Shown here: one piece after another, positions 61,576-64,000 of the stretch
Layout: the number at the start of each line of letters is the position of its first letter
Numbering within the stretch: the first letter of the stretch is position 1
Source: UBA1431 sp002329665
GTDB taxonomy: Bacteria; Bacillota; Clostridia; Christensenellales; UBA1431
Assembly (NCBI GenBank): GCA_040772545.1
Contig: JAXGXY010000001.1
Location: 186,001-250,000 of the forward strand
Direction: 5' to 3'
Length of the DNA: 64,000 nucleotides
The notes under the pieces: model-generated
Databases searched by the model: none
Told to the model about the DNA's origin: nothing
What the model saw: the letters and a program-made list of their open reading frames with translations, nothing else
Position numbers and translations under genes: made by a program

Positions 61576-61632
61576 TAAAAACATATGCCAAGAATCCGTA
61601 AATTCAACGGGGTGAAACCAAAAAAAGGGGAA

Positions 61633-62031
61633 TTATATACTTGACACACACAAGAAAGCCTTAATCCTTTGCGCTAATACGTCCATGTCTTTTAGCTGAC
61701 ATTCCCATACTATTAGAACTTGCCAGCCCATCCCCTTGATTTTATCCAATCGTTGCCTGTCACGTTCTTTGTTTCTCACTAGTTTAGGCACCCAATATTC
61801 TTGATTCGTTTGCGGCGTATTTCGACCAGCTCGACAATTATGACCATGCCAGAAGCACCCATGCACGAAAATAGCCTTCTTAAGCTTCGTGAAGGCTATG
61901 TCCGGCTTCCCTGGCAGTTGTTTGTAATGGACTCTGTACCCCCGATAACCTAACTCTCGCAACAAGCGTCTTACTTTTATTTCTGGCATTGTATTTTTGG
62001 CTTTTACCTTCTGCATGTGAGGACGCAACAT
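61633..62031 (-). CDS. vsr: Very short patch repair endonuclease
   Basis: The 132-residue Vsr nicks DNA at T:G mismatches that arise when 5-methylcytosine deaminates, so that the original C:G pair is restored. KNTMPEIKVRRLLRELG (13-29), LPGKPDIAF with the catalytic Asp (about 41-47) and the zinc-site FVHGCFWHGHNC (about 55-66) are diagnostic. It shares one base with the upstream nuclease gene stop and is the last gene of the methyltransferase-nuclease-vsr operon, which fits its job of cleaning up after the C5 methyltransferase. Confidence 0.93.
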   Translation of the reverse strand: MLRPHMQKVKAKNTMPEIKVRRLLRELGYRGYRVHYKQLPGKPDIAFTKLKKAIFVHGCFWHGHNCRAGRNTPQTNQEYWVPKLVRNKERDRQRLDKIKGMGWQVLIVWECQLKDMDVLAQRIKAFLCVSSI

Positions 62032-62774
62032 TACTCAAACACCCTTTCAACCCAATTGTCCTTAAAACGTACCAGATTTAAGACGTGCTGTGCTTCGAGC
62101 AATCCAGGGTGTCGAACGATGCGAAACTTGTAAGCCGATCCTGGCACGCGCCTGATAACCGTAAATTGAGAACCATGCGGTTGCCAGGTGAATCGATGCT
62201 CACCAGTGCTTATTTCATACCCTTCGAGATTTCTGTGAGGATTTAACTTCCACACATAATCTCTTGGGCTGTAACGTCCTGCTTCATACTCAAACAATGC
62301 GAATTCTAATGAATCCATATTTCGGACTAAAACAACGACGCGTAGGTCGTCGTGATCATTTAAAGACTGATTAACTCGTTCATTCCAGATATTAAGCACA
62401 GCTTGTCCCGTTTTTGCCAGATCGTCTAATGGATCTGATATGCCATAGGAATAAGCTGGGGAATTCCTGCCGGATATTAGCCTGACGGTCGGTTGCTCGA
62501 AAGGTTTGGCGGCTTGGACGGTTTTTACTGACCATGAGCAACCATTCCATACTACATCAGTTACGCCAATCGGAGAATGTCGATGATTACCACTAATAGC
62601 CGTGGCGAAAATCTCTCCCCAGTCATCTCCGGTAATATTAGCGTGACCAACAGCTAAGCGGTGAACGAATTGGCGAGCAAGCCTAATCGCCATGTCGTCG
62701 GGGAACTCTCCTAAAGGATAAGGGCCTCTACGCGCGGTTCCTTTCCCTCGTAGTTTCGGCGGCTCTGATGACAT
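62031..62774 (-). CDS. Putative type II restriction endonuclease partnered with the C5 methyltransferase
   Basis: A 247-residue protein that I do not assign to a named family. Its position between a C5-cytosine methyltransferase and vsr strongly suggests the cognate nuclease. A possible PD-(D/E)xK-like site is GVTDVVWNGCSWSVK (about 70-84), with Asp73 and the S-x-K at 81-83, preceded by an Asp/Glu-containing helix (GDDWGEIFATAI). ATG at 62774 is supported by GGAGGG 8 bases upstream even though it lies 47 bases inside the methyltransferase frame, a tight overlap. The recognition site cannot be predicted. Confidence 0.65.
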   Translation of the reverse strand: MSSEPPKLRGKGTARRGPYPLGEFPDDMAIRLARQFVHRLAVGHANITGDDWGEIFATAISGNHRHSPIGVTDVVWNGCSWSVKTVQAAKPFEQPTVRLISGRNSPAYSYGISDPLDDLAKTGQAVLNIWNERVNQSLNDHDDLRVVVLVRNMDSLEFALFEYEAGRYSPRDYVWKLNPHRNLEGYEISTGEHRFTWQPHGSQFTVIRRVPGSAYKFRIVRHPGLLEAQHVLNLVRFKDNWVERVFE

Positions 62775-63741
62775 GAATTATTCCCTCCATTCCAGCGAGA
62801 GCAAGCGGCACAGGTACAGCATTTCCCGCCTGTTTGCGAGTTTGGCTAGAGTTACAAACAATTTCAAATGAGTCAGGAAATCCCTGCAGGCGAAGCATTT
62901 CCCGAGGCGTTAATCGCCGCTCGCCATCAACGAGAAGATAATTGTAAGAAGCACCAGCTCTCAACGCGCAGGAATAGGGATAACTGGACACGTTGCCCGC
63001 CTTATTCTCATGCCAGATGCCTGGCTTATAATTGCTTTGGTGTTTCTCTTTACGCCGCTTGCGAATACGCTCGCTAACGAAGTACTCCACTCCCGGATTT
63101 GCCTCCAAAATCTCAATCAGTGGCTTCATGGGCTTATCGCCCTTAGGCCAAGGAAATTTATCGAACGGATCGAGAGTGGCAGCGATTAGCACACGCTCAC
63201 GCTTTTGGGGTAACCCGAAATCCAAGGCGTTAAGAACTGCCCAGTCAACGTAATACCCAAGCTCTTTTAAGGCTTCGACGATACGCTTTATCGTTCGTCC
63301 GCGATCATTCGTAGAAAGTTGTTTCACGTTTTCCAATAAAACGGCTCGAGGCCGTTTCTCTTTTAAAATCCTTATGATTTCAAAGAACAAGGTGCCCCGA
63401 ATATCCGCGAAACCTTCGCGTTTCCCAATAATAGAAAAGGGTTGACACGGAAAACCCGCGCAGAAAAGATCGTGATCCGGCACGCTCGAAGCCTTTATCC
63501 GCGAAATATCTCCTGCAGGTATAATACCGAAGTTATGCTCGTAAGCTCTTCTTGCCTCATCGTCTACATCACAAGCATAAACGCAATCCATTCCTAGGGT
63601 ACTAGCCGCTAAGTGAAATCCGCCAATCCCGCAAAACATATCCACAAAAGTGTTAAGTCCGTGTAAATACTCGGGCGGTCTTATTGGTGCAGCAACATTA
63701 CGGGCCAAGGCTGGAAACGCAGGAAATTCAAAATCACTCAT
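62728..63741 (-). CDS. DNA (cytosine-5-)-methyltransferase
   Basis: A 337-residue C5 methyltransferase with ordered motifs: I FVDMFCGIGGFHL (about 32-44), IV GFPCQPFS with the catalytic Cys (about 95-102), VI LLENVKQL, VIII QKRERVLI, IX LTPREMLRLQGFPD and X QAGNAVPVPL. The target-recognition region between VIII and IX is short (about 100 residues). It modifies one strand base of the site that the next gene's nuclease presumably cuts. ATG at 63741 overlaps the stop codon of the transposase fragment as ATGA and uses AGGGAG inside that gene. Confidence 0.92.
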   Translation of the reverse strand: MSDFEFPAFPALARNVAAPIRPPEYLHGLNTFVDMFCGIGGFHLAASTLGMDCVYACDVDDEARRAYEHNFGIIPAGDISRIKASSVPDHDLFCAGFPCQPFSIIGKREGFADIRGTLFFEIIRILKEKRPRAVLLENVKQLSTNDRGRTIKRIVEALKELGYYVDWAVLNALDFGLPQKRERVLIAATLDPFDKFPWPKGDKPMKPLIEILEANPGVEYFVSERIRKRRKEKHQSNYKPGIWHENKAGNVSSYPYSCALRAGASYNYLLVDGERRLTPREMLRLQGFPDSFEIVCNSSQTRKQAGNAVPVPLALAGMEGIIHVIRAAETTRERNRA

Positions 63742-64000
63742 ATCGTCATCTCCCTATAGGTAAGTCGCCTATTTTCCATACCTGTTACCATCAATCGAAC
63801 TGCATTAATCCCGCAACTATTTTCAGACACGCTTAATGCGGGTAGGTTTTTCGTGTTAAGGCGAAACGCCATTTCGTCCACGTACCGACTTTCATGTTTC
63901 TTGCTCCAATGGTGGAATATGCCGTAATATCCACGCTTGAGTAATGCCCACGCGCTTTCTACACTGTTTGTATGTACGTCTCCAGATACGTAAATCTTTT
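63738..64000 (-). CDS. ISXO2/IS1595-like transposase, C-terminal part
   Basis: Reading the minus strand from 63999, an open frame of 86 codons ends at TGA 63740-63738; the start is beyond the right edge. It contains VHTNSVESAWALLKRG, then HHWSKKHESRYVDEMAFRLN, the typical end of ISXO2-type DDE transposases with the last catalytic acid in NSVES. The final codons overlap the methyltransferase start by ATGA, with that gene's ribosome binding site inside the transposase frame, so the two may be cotranscribed and coupled. I cannot see terminal inverted repeats, so the limits of the element are unknown. Confidence 0.85.
   Translation of the reverse strand, partial: KIYVSGDVHTNSVESAWALLKRGYYGIFHHWSKKHESRYVDEMAFRLNTKNLPALSVSENSCGINAVRLMVTGMENRRLTYREMTI

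Noticed and set aside
60649..64000. A complete insertion sequence with defined ends
   Set aside because: Only the transposase C-terminus is in the window and no terminal inverted repeats could be paired, so element limits are not claimed.

Overview
The window looks like a piece of chromosome from a high-GC member of the Bacillota, most likely class Clostridia. Supporting signs are gatCAB, a T-box leader on ileS, a B. subtilis-type purF with a propeptide and Fe-S cysteines, a YugP-type zinc peptidase, an RsfA-like regulator, a GGGtGRT/NifU-like pair, a DUF4489 protein, strong GGAGG ribosome binding sites and frequent TTG starts. I cannot name the genus. Most of the window is GC-rich housekeeping DNA. 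Two stretches (about 6.4-8.4 kb and 60.65-64.0 kb) are clearly AT-richer, and each carries a type II restriction-modification (R-M) system, so both look acquired.

Layout. 0-6.3 kb: 3' end of carB, then gatC-gatA-gatB and glmS. 6.3-8.6 kb: a BstYI/BglII-type restriction enzyme, its N4-cytosine methyltransferase, an XRE regulator and a small divergent gene with a double palindromic operator. 8.6-10.7 kb: an RsgA-type GTPase behind a 16-codon leader ORF and a hairpin that buries its ribosome binding site, then an iron-sulfur flavoprotein. 10.8-17.4 kb: purine genes as two divergent units (purA-purB-guaA leftward, purC-purF rightward). 17.5-21.5 kb: three zinc-ribbon membrane proteins, a 2-hydroxyacid dehydrogenase and a condensation-fold acyltransferase. 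21.6-25.6 kb: aldo/keto reductase, two lipoproteins (one an alpha/beta hydrolase), an XRE regulator and an NAD-dependent epimerase. 25.6-28.1 kb: a hairpin-rich intergenic segment, a 51-residue lipoprotein and a GGDEF-EAL protein.

28.2-38.5 kb: deoxyinosine glycosylase, YugP peptidase, an unknown protein, asnS, an RsfA-like regulator, a PHP phosphatase, leuS with a terminator in its own leader, and a GT2 glycosyltransferase. 38.7-47.0 kb: DUF1015, aspartate kinase, a truncated antiporter remnant, two tandem paralogous membrane proteins and serC-serA. 47.3-54.9 kb: rarA, T-box-controlled ileS, an rRNA methyltransferase and two RluA-family pseudouridine synthases. 55.0-60.6 kb: a short-chain dehydrogenase, a YbhN-like membrane protein, the GGGtGRT/NifU-like pair and an aminotransferase. 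60.65-64.0 kb: an AT-rich island with DUF4489, vsr, a putative restriction endonuclease, a C5-cytosine methyltransferase and the 3' end of an ISXO2/IS1595-like transposase that overlaps the methyltransferase start.

Functionally the backbone serves nucleotide synthesis (carB, pur, guaA), translation (gatCAB, asnS, leuS, ileS, RNA-modifying enzymes), amino-acid synthesis (lysC, serA, serC) and the envelope (glmS, GT2, membrane proteins). The observations I would follow up first are the leader-ORF/hairpin arrangement before the RsgA-type GTPase, the two R-M islands, the leuS leader terminator, the tandem GT-C-like membrane proteins and the hairpin array at 25.6-25.8 kb. No rRNA, tRNA or CRISPR array was recognised.
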